Of a stretch of DNA of 64,000 bases, positions 1 to 10,357 are shown one piece after another. This stretch comes from Sporisorium sorghi (lineage: Eukaryota > Basidiomycota > Ustilaginomycetes > Ustilaginales > Ustilaginaceae): contig JALCCG010000089.1 of assembly GCA_023212695.1 (NCBI GenBank), positions 1 through 64,000 of the forward strand, read 5' to 3'. Positions within the stretch are counted from its first letter, which is position 1, and each line of letters starts with the position of its first letter. Made by a program: the position numbers and the translations under genes. Below the pieces are notes generated by a model, which was not told where the DNA came from, ran no database searches, and worked only from the letters and a program-made list of their open reading frames with translations.

Positions 1-11
1 AACGAACGAAA

Positions 12-73
12 GGGGGGGGGGGGGGGATTAGAAGGGGGGGGATTCCACGGGCGGGGCCTTTCCCGCCCCGGGG

Positions 74-123
<50 letters not shown>
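12..123. repeat. G and A homopolymer runs at window start
   Basis: There is a 15-G run at 12-26, a second G run at 34-41, a GC-rich palindromic stretch at about 46-73 and then 45 consecutive A residues at 79-123. A short CAGA-type tandem follows at about 157-181. This is either a natural low-complexity tract or poor sequence near a contig end. Confidence 0.85.
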
Positions 124-125
<2 letters not shown>

Positions 126-1564
126 TTGGATTGACAGCTGAGGCAGCAGAGCGCCACAGACAGACAGACAGACAGACAGGCAGGTCGCGTGGCCGCACCT
201 GCATATCACTGCCGCTGCTGCTGCATTTCGACAAAAGACTGCATGGCATTCAACTGAGCAATGATGCGCATTGCAACAACCTCGAGTGTATGCGCTCGAC
301 TTGGCTTTCTCTCGAGCTGCGCTGCGCCTCAATGCTTGAGCTTGTCCACGCCAGAGCGGAAGTGATACTGAATGCGCTTCTTCATGTGCGGAAACTGCAA
401 GCCTTTTTTCGGCACTCGATCCGACCAACCTTTCCCCACACTGACCAAGTCACAGCGGCGGAGGTGACTGTCACTGTGACTTTCCGATTGTGTTGTCGTG
501 TTTGCGGCTTCTGACTCAGGAACCACATTCTCCTTCTCTTCCTCTTCTCTCTCTCATCCTCTCCGAAAGCGCACTCTTCGGCCCGACCCTTTCGAGGCGG
601 TTGTGCTGAGTTGCTTTGCTTTTTCTGTTGCCTCTTCACCTCTTGCGCGCGCATACACATCCGGCCTCCTGCTCACTCACTCATAAGCCAGATCGAAGGC
701 TCTGGAACTTGGTTCCTTCGGCATCTGCTTTTTGCACCTTGCTCTCGACTCGATTCGATTCGACTCACTCACTCACTCAGAACTGCTCAGCTCAGCCGCA
801 CTTCAAGCAAGTCGACACTGCTGCTGCTGCTGCTTCGATTCGGCAGCCAGATCTCAGCCTCGACATCCGTTCGGCTTGGATCTGTCAACTCTCGAGCCTC
901 CTCGCCCGCAAATCGAGTCGAATCGGCTTGTTCTTCTCACTGCTCCTGCTGTCAGTCGGTCTGCAGCACTGCAAGTCTCGCTCAAGGCGTCACGAGGTCG
1001 TGTGACGACTCTGCTTCCGTCTCTAGCCAACAAGTCACGCAGGCCAGAGTGACAGAGTGACAGGCGCCTCGAAGTGAAAAGCACAGCGGACGGCATCCTC
1101 ACATTTCCTTAGCTCAGCCAGCCACACCCATTGCTCAATCCTTAGCTCAGCCAGCCACGAGTGCGAGTGTCTGGGCCACAGGCATCGGCTTCCTCCTTTT
1201 GACGTGACATCTGACAGCTCGTTCGACAGCTCGCTTTGACGCCGCCTTCGAGCTCGACCTCGAGCTTGCACGCCCTGTCCAGCCACTCACTCATTCGAGC
1301 CGATAAATAGGCCCTCGGCATGCGGTAGCGGCCTCCTACATCAATTTCCGCAACAACGAACTTTGCCGCATATAAGGCCAGCCCATCAAGCGAGCATCCA
1401 TCGTCCCCACTTTCTTTCCCTCCCTCATCTCAGGGACACCACCCGGCTGAACTCCACTCGCCGAGCTCTAGCAGCCCGACTTGCTACTCATTCAGCACTC
1501 AGGCTCCAGCACGAGACTCTTTCTCCTGTTCTCCAACGTAGCGACCCTACCTACTTCGACCGGC
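124..1564. other. Intergenic; promoter of the next gene, no gene seen
   Basis: No open frame here has a recognisable domain or convincing codon use. It contains short CAGA and ACTC tandem repeats, a 19-bp direct repeat (1107-1158) and a TATA-like TATAAG at 1371, about 195 bp before the first supported start codon, so the right half probably is the promoter and 5' leader of the serine-rich gene. Confidence 0.5.
1107..1158. repeat. 19-bp direct repeat, two copies
   Basis: CCTTAGCTCAGCCAGCCAC occurs identically at 1107-1125 and 1140-1158. The 33-bp periodicity (about three helical turns) upstream of a gene makes paired transcription-factor sites possible, but nothing else supports that. Confidence 0.7.
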
Positions 1565-2782
1565 ATGATGCACGGCCTCGCAGCATCCAACTTCGTCCGA
1601 CGAGTTCGAACCATCACTTCTGGCTCGAATGATCGCGCCGACTCGAACACTTCGTCCCGCAGGCAGAGCGGCTCCTCGAGCAGTCGCAAGCTTTCTCGAT
1701 CCAGCTCCCAGATGGACGACTGGACCGACGGCTTTACCGGCATCGTCGACCTCGACCGCAGGATGCGCGAACTTGCCATGTCCGAGCAGGGCCTGTCCAT
1801 GCCCGGCGCCAGCGATGGCCTCGACGTCTACGAGCCATACTCGCCGCCGCTCTTCCCGTGGGTAGACAAGCAGCAGGCACGAAGGAACAGCTCAGCTGAC
1901 TCGAGACCGGCTAGCGGCTCGCACTCGTCCCTGGCTACGGGCCGGAGCATCCCCTCGTTGACCTCGAATCTCAACATGGCCTCGTGCAGCTCCACCACGG
2001 CCACGTCGCGCTTTTCGCACGACTCGCGCGCCCACTCATCGCTGCTGTCCAAGAGGAGATCCAGCACCGCCAACACGGTCGACTCGATGGAGAGCGCTCA
2101 CAGTCCCCTTCGACTCGCTCCGCTGCCTGCACCCTCCTCTGCATTCGGCAACTACCGGCTGACGGATGCGTCTACTTGCCCTCTGTCCAAACCATCGAGG
2201 CTGTCCGGTACCTTCTCGCCCGCATCGTGGTCGAGCTTGGACGACCACGACCCCTTGACCCCACACGCAGCCGCTGCAAAGCAGCTCGAGCCTCTCACTC
2301 CCGGCACTGCCGCAGCTGCAACGTGGACAGACCCGTCGGCTCCCAACTACTTCCCGGCTGGTCTCAGCGGCGACTACGGCAAGAAAGGCAGCCGTTCCCT
2401 GCGCAAGAAAGCAACCCGCGCGCCACTCCCGCGTCTGATCTCAGGCGAGGTCGTCTCCTCCCCCACGGACGAATCGACAGAGCCTCGCTTGCACGACGGA
2501 CTGGTCGACAGGCATGCTCGACAGCTGCATGGGCTTGCCATCACGTCGGATCCGGAAAGCGACCCGCTGGAGCGCAAGAACAGTTCATCTTCGTCGCACT
2601 CGGGCACAAACACGCTCAAGCGGTCGGCGCAGTCGCTCGCGCTCAACCTGCGCTTCAAGATTATTCGAGCCAAACGCAAGGTTCACCGCTCGAATCAGGC
2701 GGCGACGGCGGCGGCAGACCCGTTTGCCCCCGCACACATTTCGTCGCAGAGGAGTTCCGTCGAGGCCTCGCTTTCCACTTGA
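1565..2782 (+). CDS. Serine-rich hypothetical protein, 405 aa
   Basis: I do not recognise this gene. The open frame extends upstream only through a TTG codon, so the start is the ATG at 1565 (or 1568), giving 405 aa without an intron. The protein is rich in Ser, Arg, Ala and Thr with many SR, SS and SP dipeptides, which suggests an intrinsically disordered, phosphorylated protein. No signal peptide, membrane segment or enzyme motif is visible. The most conserved-looking part is a basic C-terminal patch around residues 355-385 (containing LNLRFKIIRAKRKVHRS), which could be a nuclear localisation signal or an amphipathic binding helix. Codon choice (C-ending codons) and the long frame support a real gene. 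The downstream neighbour FMO is convergent, with its stop about 290 bp away. Confidence 0.7.
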   Translation: MMHGLAASNFVRRVRTITSGSNDRADSNTSSRRQSGSSSSRKLSRSSSQMDDWTDGFTGIVDLDRRMRELAMSEQGLSMPGASDGLDVYEPYSPPLFPWVDKQQARRNSSADSRPASGSHSSLATGRSIPSLTSNLNMASCSSTTATSRFSHDSRAHSSLLSKRRSSTANTVDSMESAHSPLRLAPLPAPSSAFGNYRLTDASTCPLSKPSRLSGTFSPASWSSLDDHDPLTPHAAAAKQLEPLTPGTAAAATWTDPSAPNYFPAGLSGDYGKKGSRSLRKKATRAPLPRLISGEVVSSPTDESTEPRLHDGLVDRHARQLHGLAITSDPESDPLERKNSSSSSHSGTNTLKRSAQSLALNLRFKIIRAKRKVHRSNQAATAAADPFAPAHISSQRSSVEASLST

Positions 2783-3070
2783 TCATCGACGACCTTTCCC
2801 TTTCAATTCTTGGGGTTCTTTGTTTCTCTTCTCGTCTTCGCATGCAACGGTCTTGACGCGGTAGATCTCTGTCTTACACTCGCGGTCAGAGCTACTGGCA
2901 GATATGGAGCTCCTTTCCCCCCAGCTCATCCTAGCCTCTATGATATCCGATACCCACTCATCCCCTTGTAACAACAGCACTTCGGCGGCAGCTGTCGCCA
3001 CGTCACGCAGGTCCAATTTTACCCCTAGCATCCACTCATCACCATCTGCAGAAGAGCCGTGTGCACAGCA

Positions 3071-4780
3071 CTAGTACCCGAGCAACAAGCGTCGTAAGCG
3101 CTTGGTATCCTGTCTCCTCTGGTTGCGGTAGTCGGGCATTCTCGACCATCCTTCGTCTGTCGCTGTTACGGGCAGCTCGCTGTTGCCAGTCTCCTGGTCG
3201 GGGACTTTTGAAGTTTCGTCGGTGCCTTCAGGTCTGAGGTGGGCGGGGAGCAGGTTGAGCAGTGCGTCCTGGTAGGCCGAGTCGGACGGGTAGCCGAGGT
3301 CGCTCGTCTTGTTGCCCGCATCGACATCATCTGCTAGAGGAGTGGTGGCTCTGCTGGTCCACTTGGCGGGGTCGGTGGTGGGAATGCCGGGGTCGAGTCG
3401 AGGTAACCCCTTCGAGTTCTCCGCTCGAGGCAAGAGCCCCGCCCACGCGGCTGCCACGATACGCGACTGCACATGCGTGAGCGGCATGGGCACGATCCGC
3501 ACTGGCGCGCCGAGCACGCAGATCGATGGGTCGGGACTATAGAACAAGCTCCAGTCGTCCAGGTGCGTCAGAAACGGCGCGGTGCGGTGCGGCGGTTCGT
3601 ACGTTCCCACCGCACTGTTCTGCGCCTCGTCCTGTGCCGCAGTCGGAGGAGGAGGGAGCGGGATGAGCGGCCGCTCGGCAAACGGCGCCAGCTGCTGATC
3701 GAGGTAGGGGAAGTCGTACGCATAGCCCGTGCCGAAGATGAGCACGTCGATGTCGTCCCTCCTCTCGCCGGTGTCAAAGACGACGCTGCCATCGGGTGTG
3801 ATCTCGCGGATGCGCGGGACGACGGTGATGCGCTTGGCCCACGCGGGCGAGTCTGGCTCTCTGGGATCGAAGTCCAGCGGTGGAGGTTTGTCGATGTGCT
3901 CGTACGAATGCAGCACCTTTCCCTCTCTACCTTTGCTGCACCGATCTTTGAATGCAGTCGTGGCAGTTTCACCCTCGGGCAGAGTCCGCAAGACGTACCC
4001 GCTGAGCTCCCTCGCGATGTCCGAACCAGAAGACGAGTTGCCGACGACGAGCACGGTCTTGCCCTCGAACGGAAGCGGCGATCTGTACCATGCCGAGTGG
4101 AGGATCTGACCTCTAAAGCTCTGCAGTCCGCGGACGCGTGGGATGGTCGGGGTGTTGCACCGCCCGCTGGCGAGGACGACGTGGTCGAACTTCTCCACGC
4201 TCGTCTTCCCACTCTCAACGTTGATCGATGTGACGCTCCACAAGCTTCCGCCGCCTATCCTCTCCTTCGCAGCCTCCTCGTCGTGTGCTATACGACGCAC
4301 ATCCTGCACCGCCGTGCCCAGCAGCACATCAACCCCGCCCCCGCTCAGCACGCGCTGTGCAAACCCCGCGATGTAGCTCTCCACCGCCGCCCGATCCGAA
4401 AACAGCGCCGTCCCCGGCCCAAACGGCTGCGAGCGATACGCCATCACATCGCACGGTAGGTTGGTCCGCAGCCCGTCGTACATCGCCCCCGGCGGCCGGA
4501 ATTTCCCGTGGTCCGCACCGTCCTTGCGCCCGCCCGACCATAAAGGGTGGGCGCGGCCAGAGGCGTCGAAGCGGATGACGCACTCGCCCGGGTCAGCGTC
4601 GTAGCACCATACGCCGCCGAAGGTCGCGCGCCGGTCGAAGAGCGTTATCGCAAAAGAGGAGGGGGAGAGGGTGGCGAGCTGGTCGGCGGCAGAGAGGCCG
4701 GCTGGGCCCGCTCCGATTACTGCTACTCGTCGGGGTGAAGGCATTTTGAGGGTGCGCGATAGCAGCGCTCGAGTCGCCAT
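3071..4780 (-). CDS. Flavin-containing monooxygenase (FMO-like)
   Basis: This 569-aa protein looks like a class B flavin-dependent monooxygenase that uses FAD and NADPH to oxygenate soft nucleophiles (N or S). An FAD-binding Rossmann motif GAGPAG lies near residues 22-27 directly after a short basic leader. A segment fitting the FMO fingerprint (FRGQILHSAWY) comes next, then the NADPH-binding GNSSSG motif and the FGTGYAYDFP motif typical of the family. The length is somewhat above the usual 450-530 aa because of polar C-terminal spacers. The ATG at 4778-4780 starts a leader MATRALLSRTLK that could be a weak mitochondrial signal; a second ATG at 4744 gives a form beginning MPSPRR just before the FAD motif. 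The substrate cannot be told from sequence. The gene is intronless and has no obvious functional partner next to it. Confidence 0.88.
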   Translation of the reverse strand: MATRALLSRTLKMPSPRRVAVIGAGPAGLSAADQLATLSPSSFAITLFDRRATFGGVWCYDADPGECVIRFDASGRAHPLWSGGRKDGADHGKFRPPGAMYDGLRTNLPCDVMAYRSQPFGPGTALFSDRAAVESYIAGFAQRVLSGGGVDVLLGTAVQDVRRIAHDEEAAKERIGGGSLWSVTSINVESGKTSVEKFDHVVLASGRCNTPTIPRVRGLQSFRGQILHSAWYRSPLPFEGKTVLVVGNSSSGSDIARELSGYVLRTLPEGETATTAFKDRCSKGREGKVLHSYEHIDKPPPLDFDPREPDSPAWAKRITVVPRIREITPDGSVVFDTGERRDDIDVLIFGTGYAYDFPYLDQQLAPFAERPLIPLPPPPTAAQDEAQNSAVGTYEPPHRTAPFLTHLDDWSLFYSPDPSICVLGAPVRIVPMPLTHVQSRIVAAAWAGLLPRAENSKGLPRLDPGIPTTDPAKWTSRATTPLADDVDAGNKTSDLGYPSDSAYQDALLNLLPAHLRPEGTDETSKVPDQETGNSELPVTATDEGWSRMPDYRNQRRQDTKRLRRLLLGY

Positions 4781-5116
4781 GCAGCGTGATCTCGGAGAAG
4801 GGAGAAATGAGAGGCGAAGAAGGTGGTGGGTGGAAAGAGAGGAAGAAAGGTAAACTCGGTCGGAAGATTGAGTCGAGCATGCTCAGATCACGTCAGAAGA
4901 AGCAGGGTCCACATCCGAAAAAACGTCAGCGTGGAGGAGGCGAAGTCGGCTATCGCTCCGACATGGCCGTCTTTCTCACCGTTCATTCGGCTCATCCTTC
5001 AAGGATGTTCGGCACAACACACATCCAAATCACACTCAAACCGTCACGCATCGCGTTTCAAACGAAGGTCATGGCCTTGATTACGCTGCTACACTACTCG
5101 CAATTGCGCCACCCTT
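4781..5116. other. Intergenic, FMO promoter and purU 3' end
   Basis: This 336-bp stretch carries the FMO upstream region and the 3' flank of the deformylase gene. Both genes read on the minus strand. It is purine-rich near 4790-4860, and I see no further gene or RNA. Confidence 0.5.
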
Positions 5117-6280
5117 TCAGTTGAAAACGACCGTCTTGGCGCCGTTCAACAACACCCTCCTCTCCGCCGTCCACTTGACAGCCCTAGCCAACACCCTAGC
5201 CTCGACGTCCGACCCAGCCTGCACCAGATCAGCGGGCGTCATAGCATGGTCCACCCTCTCGACCGCCTGCTCGATGATGGGACCCTCATCCAGATCCGCC
5301 GTAACAAAGTGCGCCGTCGCACCGATCAGCTTAACTCCCCTCTCAAACGCCTGGTGGTACGGCTTTGCGCCCTTGAAACTGGGCAGGAACGAGTGGTGAA
5401 TGTTGATGATCCGCCCACTGAACAGGCTGCACAGCTGCGGGCTGAGGATCTGCATGTAGCGCGCGAGCACGATCATGTCGATGTCGTACTGCTTGGCGAG
5501 TTTGACCATCTCGGCCTCCTGCCATTCCTTGGTCTTGCCTTCGGCGGCGTTGATGGGGAGGTGGTAGAACGGGATGCCGTTTGCTTTGGCGAGGGGTTCG
5601 TAGTCGGGGTGGTTCGAGATGATCAGCGGCACCGTGATGGGCAGCGTGTTGTTCGACAGACGGAACAGCAGGTCGTTGAGACAGTGGCCGATCTTGGACA
5701 CCATGATGAGCGTGCGTGGTTTTTCCTCGGCGCCGAAGATCTTGACCGAGACGTCGGCTTCTTTGGCGAACTCGTCGTCGAATTCGGCCTTCACTTTGGC
5801 CAGGAATGCAGTGCGCTGCTGCGCGTAGTCCGATGCCTTTGGGTCCGGGTGGCTGCCGTTCTCGGGCAAGGGTTCCGAGGCGTGGACGCGCATGAAGAAC
5901 GTGCCCGTGGTCGGGTCGCCGAATTGGGCCGAGTCCATGATGTTCATGTTGCGGCGTGCAAGGAAGCCAGAGATCCTGTGCACGATGCCGGGACCATCGG
6001 GACCAGAGAGCGTGAGGATGATCGACGGAGGCGGCAGCGCAGACGCGGGCTGGCGCGGTCGGATCTTGGAAGGCAGGATCGAGTGGCCGCTGGCGGCAGC
6101 GGCGGTGGAAGGAGCCTGAGGAGTCGTCATGCTGTCAAGATCGGCGAGCGAGCGGAGTCCTCGAGTGCTGATGGCGATGGGAGTAGAGCGGAGAGGAGCG
6201 CGCAGAGCTTGACGGTAGCAAGCACGTGTGGTAGATGCGACAGCAGATGAAGCGAGCTTCGATCCGATGAGGTTGAACAT
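5117..6280 (-). CDS. purU: Formyltetrahydrofolate deformylase, mitochondrial
   Basis: The 387-aa protein matches PurU, which hydrolyses 10-formyl-THF to THF and formate and so adjusts the one-carbon pool. An N-terminal ACT-type domain (about residues 85-175) begins with the typical ILTLSGPDGPGIVHRISGFL. A formyltransferase-fold domain (about 190-387) contains IINIHHSFLPSFKGAKPYHQ and GATAHFVTADLDEGPIIEQ, which carry the conserved Asn, His and Asp of this superfamily. The first 50 residues lack acidic residues and are rich in Arg, Ser and Ala, consistent with a mitochondrial presequence. Bacterial PurU is about 280 aa, so the extra length is mostly this leader and a linker. The start ATG at 6278-6280 is the natural one. 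GAR transformylase shares the fold but lacks the ACT domain. Confidence 0.95.
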   Translation of the reverse strand: MFNLIGSKLASSAVASTTRACYRQALRAPLRSTPIAISTRGLRSLADLDSMTTPQAPSTAAAASGHSILPSKIRPRQPASALPPPSIILTLSGPDGPGIVHRISGFLARRNMNIMDSAQFGDPTTGTFFMRVHASEPLPENGSHPDPKASDYAQQRTAFLAKVKAEFDDEFAKEADVSVKIFGAEEKPRTLIMVSKIGHCLNDLLFRLSNNTLPITVPLIISNHPDYEPLAKANGIPFYHLPINAAEGKTKEWQEAEMVKLAKQYDIDMIVLARYMQILSPQLCSLFSGRIINIHHSFLPSFKGAKPYHQAFERGVKLIGATAHFVTADLDEGPIIEQAVERVDHAMTPADLVQAGSDVEARVLARAVKWTAERRVLLNGAKTVVFN

Positions 6281-6494
6281 CGAATGCAGGGATTAGGATC
6301 TGTTGAGAGATGGTGGTGGGAGGAGAATGAGATCGAGCAGAGGAAGGTGAGGCTCTTCGGGACAGCCGACGTAAAGACAGGGAGGCTCGTGACGATATGA
6401 AGATGAAGAGAAAGACAAGAGCAACACACAAAGACTGCCTGCCTTTCTTCTGGAATCGGGGAATTTCCTTCAGCAAGACCAGCTTGACAGCTCG

Positions 6495-6528
<34 letters not shown>

Positions 6529-7085
6529 TAGATTTGATCTTCTCTGATCATCACCAGCCGCTCACAGATGCAGCGAACCATCTCATCGGAGAAGAGCCGA
6601 GTCATGCTGACGGTAAGTCCAGCCTAGCTGCTCACGCTTCTGCTTGGCGTCTCTCTGAACCAATCGGGTGCGCCGATGCAGTGTTTCAAGGCTGCGAGGC
6701 GGGCTTCGGCTTGGCAGTCACGATCCAATCAAAGCCATCGACACCGTGAGAAGAAACAGCCTCTTCGGACATCGAAAGCATCGGCCAAAAAAGCCGAAAG
6801 GACAAAAAAGAAAAATCGCCGTCAACCTGGCTCGAGGCTTAACAGGTGCAGATGTATTGTGACGCTTAGTCATCACTTCTAATCAACAAGGGTCTTCATG
6901 CTCCACCTTTCGATAACGAGCGGAAGCGCATGCCCAATTATTGACTTCCTCCTACATCCTCCATTCGTACCTTCATCATCACCAATCTCGCAGATCCGAA
7001 GCTCAAAGTGGCTCTATTTCACTCCAGGCAGGCAATCAGGAACTTAGCTGCTGCGCCCCGAACGAACGCCAAGGTCGAATCCAAG
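6281..7085. other. Divergent promoter region of purU and GTR1 with A29 tract
   Basis: This 805-bp region separates two divergently read genes, so it must hold both promoters. A run of 29 A residues lies at 6495-6523. Short open frames here look like chance. No RNA gene was recognised. Confidence 0.55.
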
Positions 7086-8377
7086 ATGAAGCGCAAAGTA
7101 AGTACCACTTGAACGCATCCGACCACCACTCAACCTCATTGAATGCTAACATTTTTCCTACCACCCTTCTCCTGCAACAGGTCCTGCTGATGGGCCAGTC
7201 CGGCTGCGGCAAAACCAGCATGCGCTCGCTCATCTTCTCCTCCTACCGTGCCGCCGACACGCGCCGGCTTGGCTCGACGCTCGACGTGGAACATTCACAC
7301 GTGCGCTTCCTGGGCAACCTCGTGCTCAACCTCTGGGACTGCGGCGGGCAGCAATCCTACATGGACTCGTATCTTGACAAGCAGCGGAGCCAGGTGTTTT
7401 CCACCGTCGGCGTGCTGATCTACGTCTTTGACCTGGTTGGGGCCGAGGGGGGCGAGGAGGGGCAGGCGGAGTGGGAGCGCGATCTGCGGTACTACAAAGA
7501 CTGCATTAGCGCGCTGTACCAGTACTCGCCGGATGCGCAGGTGTTCTGTCTGTTGCACAAGATGGATCTGGTGGATAAGAAAAGGAGGGCTGCGGTGTAT
7601 TCGAGCAGGGTAAAGGAGTTGCGGCACAAGAGCCGCGAGGTGGCGCAGGCCGCCGCGGGGTCCGGTGCAGCGGCGTCGAGGGAGGGGTTCAGGGTGCACT
7701 GCTTCGCGACGAGTATCTGGGACGAGAGTCTGTACCGGGCTTGGAGCCGCATCGTGCAGACGCAGATCCCTGCGTTGAGCGTGCTCGAGCGCCACCTGCA
7801 GCTGCTGGCCGACACGTGCTCCGCCAGCGAAGTCGTCGTGTTCGAACGCACTACTTTCCTCGTCATCGCCAAGGCGGCGGGCAGCAACGCCAGTGCATCG
7901 GGCGCGCTATCGTCGTCGTTCGAGCGCTCGTCCCTCACCACCCCCACAGGCAGGTTCATCTACGACGAAGAGGAGGAGGGAATGGAAGGGTTCCGCGACA
8001 CCCAGGGCCGCCTTTCCACCGCACCCCTCGGCTCCGGCTTCATCTCCTCCATCGACCTGCCGTTCTCTTCCTCGAGCAAGCCCGCACCGCAGACACAAAC
8101 AACGCTCGACCCAGAACGCTTCGAGAAAGTGTCGGAGCTCATCAAGAACTTCAAGCTGGCGTGCCAGAAGCTGCCCGCCAAATCGGCCCAGTGCGAGTTC
8201 CAGGCGGTCGAGCTCAAGGCGTCCCACTTCTCGGCGTACATCGACAGCCTGACGTCGAATACGTACATTATGATTTTGGTCACGGACCCGAGTATTCAGA
8301 TGGCCAGCGTCAAGTTGAACGTTCAGCTGGCGAGGGATCACTTTGAACGCTTGCAGGCGATCAACTTGCGTTCTTGA
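7086..8377 (+). CDS. GTR1: Rag-type GTPase Gtr1 (RagA/B), 402 aa, one intron
   Basis: Gtr1/RagA pairs with Gtr2/RagC on the vacuole and activates TORC1 in response to amino acids. Exon 1 is only 12 nt (7086-7097, coding MKRK), followed by an 83-nt intron (7098-7180, GTAAGT, branch TGCTAAC, CAACAG) and exon 2 at 7181-8377. The G1 P-loop is GQSGCGKTS (residues 9-17), followed by DTRRLGSTLDVEHSHVRFL, LNLWDCGGQ (G3) and HKMDL (G4). The segment ATSIWDESLYRAWS matches yeast Gtr1 closely. The C-terminal roadblock-like half restarts at DPERFEKVSELIKNFK after a species-specific polar insertion of about 70 residues. Reading from an upstream codon in frame with exon 2 would add a non-conserved leader, so the spliced start is preferred. 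It converges with UPF3, the stops lying about 130 bp apart. Confidence 0.94.
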
Positions 8378-8507
8378 TTCGCGGGATTCTTTGTTACGAT
8401 GTTCAGCAGCACAATACCCAGCTCGCAGATTTGCATTCTCTTTCATGGCACTCGGTTTCAACAGATTCGGATGGATGTGCATGTCACTGAAGTGGCAAAG
8501 AGACGAG

Positions 8508-10058
8508 CTAGGACTCTCGCTTGAAAATCTGGATCTTGGCCGGCTGCGCGGCAGCAGAGTTCGTGTCGCCAGTCGACGACGACTTTGGCTTGTCCTTGGG
8601 CCCACCTTTGCCTCGACGAGGCGGTTTGCTCTTGGCTTTGCTGCCTTTGCTCGCCCCATCGCCTTGAGCTGCCTCAGCACTGCTTGCGGCCTTTGCACCG
8701 GGTTTGATGTTCGATCCCGCCTTCACGTTATTTGCTCCGTTTCCATCAATTCCAGCGTCAGCGTCACCGCTTGGCTTGGGCTTGGGCTTCCTGTTCCTAT
8801 CCTTCTTGGCGGACCTCTCCTTCGCAGCTTCGTCAGGCTTGAGGCCGTCTCCGCCTGCGACGGCCGACTTGGTCTTTTCCTTGGCTTTCTCCTTCTTCTT
8901 GCTCTTCTTCGCCTTGCCCTTATCCTCCGCAACTCCACTTTTGGCAGCAGCAGACCCAACCGGCTTGCCCGCAGCCGCTTTCGCCGCAGCCTTCTCCAGC
9001 TTCTTGGCCTTTTTAATCGCGGCCGCCGACTCGAGCTTGGCCATCTTGACCGCCCGCAAGTGCTGCAGCAATGGCGTCGCTTTACCCGCCTCCTGCTTTG
9101 CCTCCCTCTCTTTCTCTCTGCCCTTCGGATCGTGCAATGAAGCGAGCAGCTCGCCCTCGGAGCGTTTTACACTGTCGTCGCCAACGGCCTTGTCGAGCCG
9201 CTCGACGAACGCGAGATAGTCGACGTCCTTGTCGATGGTGCCCTGCTTGGGATCTGGTTTGGCTCTGCGTCCGCGTTGACCGCCGCTGGAAGAGGAAGGA
9301 GGGAGGACGACTTTTTGGTAGGGAGCAAACTCGACAATGGCGACCGACTCTTTGCCCTTGCTGTCGCGGAAGATGTGGCCGTCGAAGGCTTTGTGGAATG
9401 CCACGAGGGATTGTGGGTTGAGGAAGCGGACGTAGGCGCGAGCGTGCTTGTTCTGCTTATTGGCGTCGGTCTTGAGCTTGCCCGTGACGAATTTTTTGTA
9501 GTCGACGGTGGGGGTGACGCTGTTTTGAGGTGGTGTGGATGAGGCCGATGCTTCGACTTGGGTCGACTCTGAGCTCGTCTGAGTCGGGGCAGCGGCGGCA
9601 GCTGCTAGAGCCTGACAGTCGGCCTTGTCGCGGATCCACGGCGATACGGCTTTCCAGAACACATCCTCGGGCAAGTTGGGTGGCAATCGGCGGATCACCA
9701 CCTTGCTCTTGAATTGCGTCGCTGTCTTTGCCTGGCGAGCTGCTTGAGGTTTGGAGGCGTCCTTCTTAACTTGCTTCTTGGGCTGTTTGGCAGCAGTGGC
9801 AACAGTGTCCGAGGTCGACGCAGTCGCAGTACCATCTTGTGCTGCCAATCCTTCTTCGGTGAATGTGACGTTTTGCGCTTTTCGAGCTCGACCCTGCGCA
9901 GCACGCTCCTTGTTCTGCTGTGCCTTGGAGCGGTTGTCGGCGGCGGCCTTGTTCTGTTGCTGGGCTTTGTTGGGTTGTTGACCCTTGGGCTTTTGAAGCT
10001 TAGGGTCAGCAGCAGTAGCGGCAAGGGCAGCAGAAGGCCCCGCTTCGGGCTGCGACAT
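8508..10058 (-). CDS. UPF3: Nonsense-mediated decay factor Upf3
   Basis: Upf3 bridges exon-junction or terminating-ribosome complexes to Upf2-Upf1 in nonsense-mediated mRNA decay. The Smg4/Upf3 RNP-like domain starts near residue 115 with KVVIRRLPPNLPEDVFWKAV and continues through ARAYVRFLNPQSLVAFHKAF, FDGHIFRDSKGKESVAIVEF and APYQKV. The rest is low complexity: an N-terminal Gln/Ala/Lys part and a long Lys/Ala-rich C-terminus, normal for the family and giving nuclear-localisation-like patches. The protein is 516 aa and intronless; the start is the ATG at 10056-10058. It is head-to-head with SYF2, about 300 bp from start to start, and UPF1 lies about 11 kb to the right in this window. Confidence 0.92.
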   Translation of the reverse strand: MSQPEAGPSAALAATAADPKLQKPKGQQPNKAQQQNKAAADNRSKAQQNKERAAQGRARKAQNVTFTEEGLAAQDGTATASTSDTVATAAKQPKKQVKKDASKPQAARQAKTATQFKSKVVIRRLPPNLPEDVFWKAVSPWIRDKADCQALAAAAAAPTQTSSESTQVEASASSTPPQNSVTPTVDYKKFVTGKLKTDANKQNKHARAYVRFLNPQSLVAFHKAFDGHIFRDSKGKESVAIVEFAPYQKVVLPPSSSSGGQRGRRAKPDPKQGTIDKDVDYLAFVERLDKAVGDDSVKRSEGELLASLHDPKGREKEREAKQEAGKATPLLQHLRAVKMAKLESAAAIKKAKKLEKAAAKAAAGKPVGSAAAKSGVAEDKGKAKKSKKKEKAKEKTKSAVAGGDGLKPDEAAKERSAKKDRNRKPKPKPSGDADAGIDGNGANNVKAGSNIKPGAKAASSAEAAQGDGASKGSKAKSKPPRRGKGGPKDKPKSSSTGDTNSAAAQPAKIQIFKRES

Positions 10059-10357
10059 CTTCTAACCTCTGACGTTGCTTCCGAACGAGATGATGGATGC
10101 GAAAGAGAAGGTGGGGACGAAATGTTTGAGCTGATGAGTTGTTGATCTGGCGCTTCAGGGTCCAAAGCTTCGAAATTCAAGAGACTGGCGCAGAGCCTCT
10201 TCGCTTTTTCAGCAAGGATGTGGAGCTTTGACTTCAATTTGACTCTTCTCTACCATCACATCGACTTTCGGCCTCTCCGTTTCTTGGCATCGCTTGTCTT
10301 ACTTGACACCTTCGGACACATCCGGTGACCCTCGCCGTCTACTCAGATACCATCACG
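10059..10357. promoter_or_regulatory. Shared UPF3/SYF2 bidirectional promoter
   Basis: These 299 bp separate the divergent start codons of UPF3 and SYF2, so both core promoters must lie here. No clear TATA box is seen. Joint control of an NMD factor and a spliceosome factor is an inference from position only. Confidence 0.5.
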
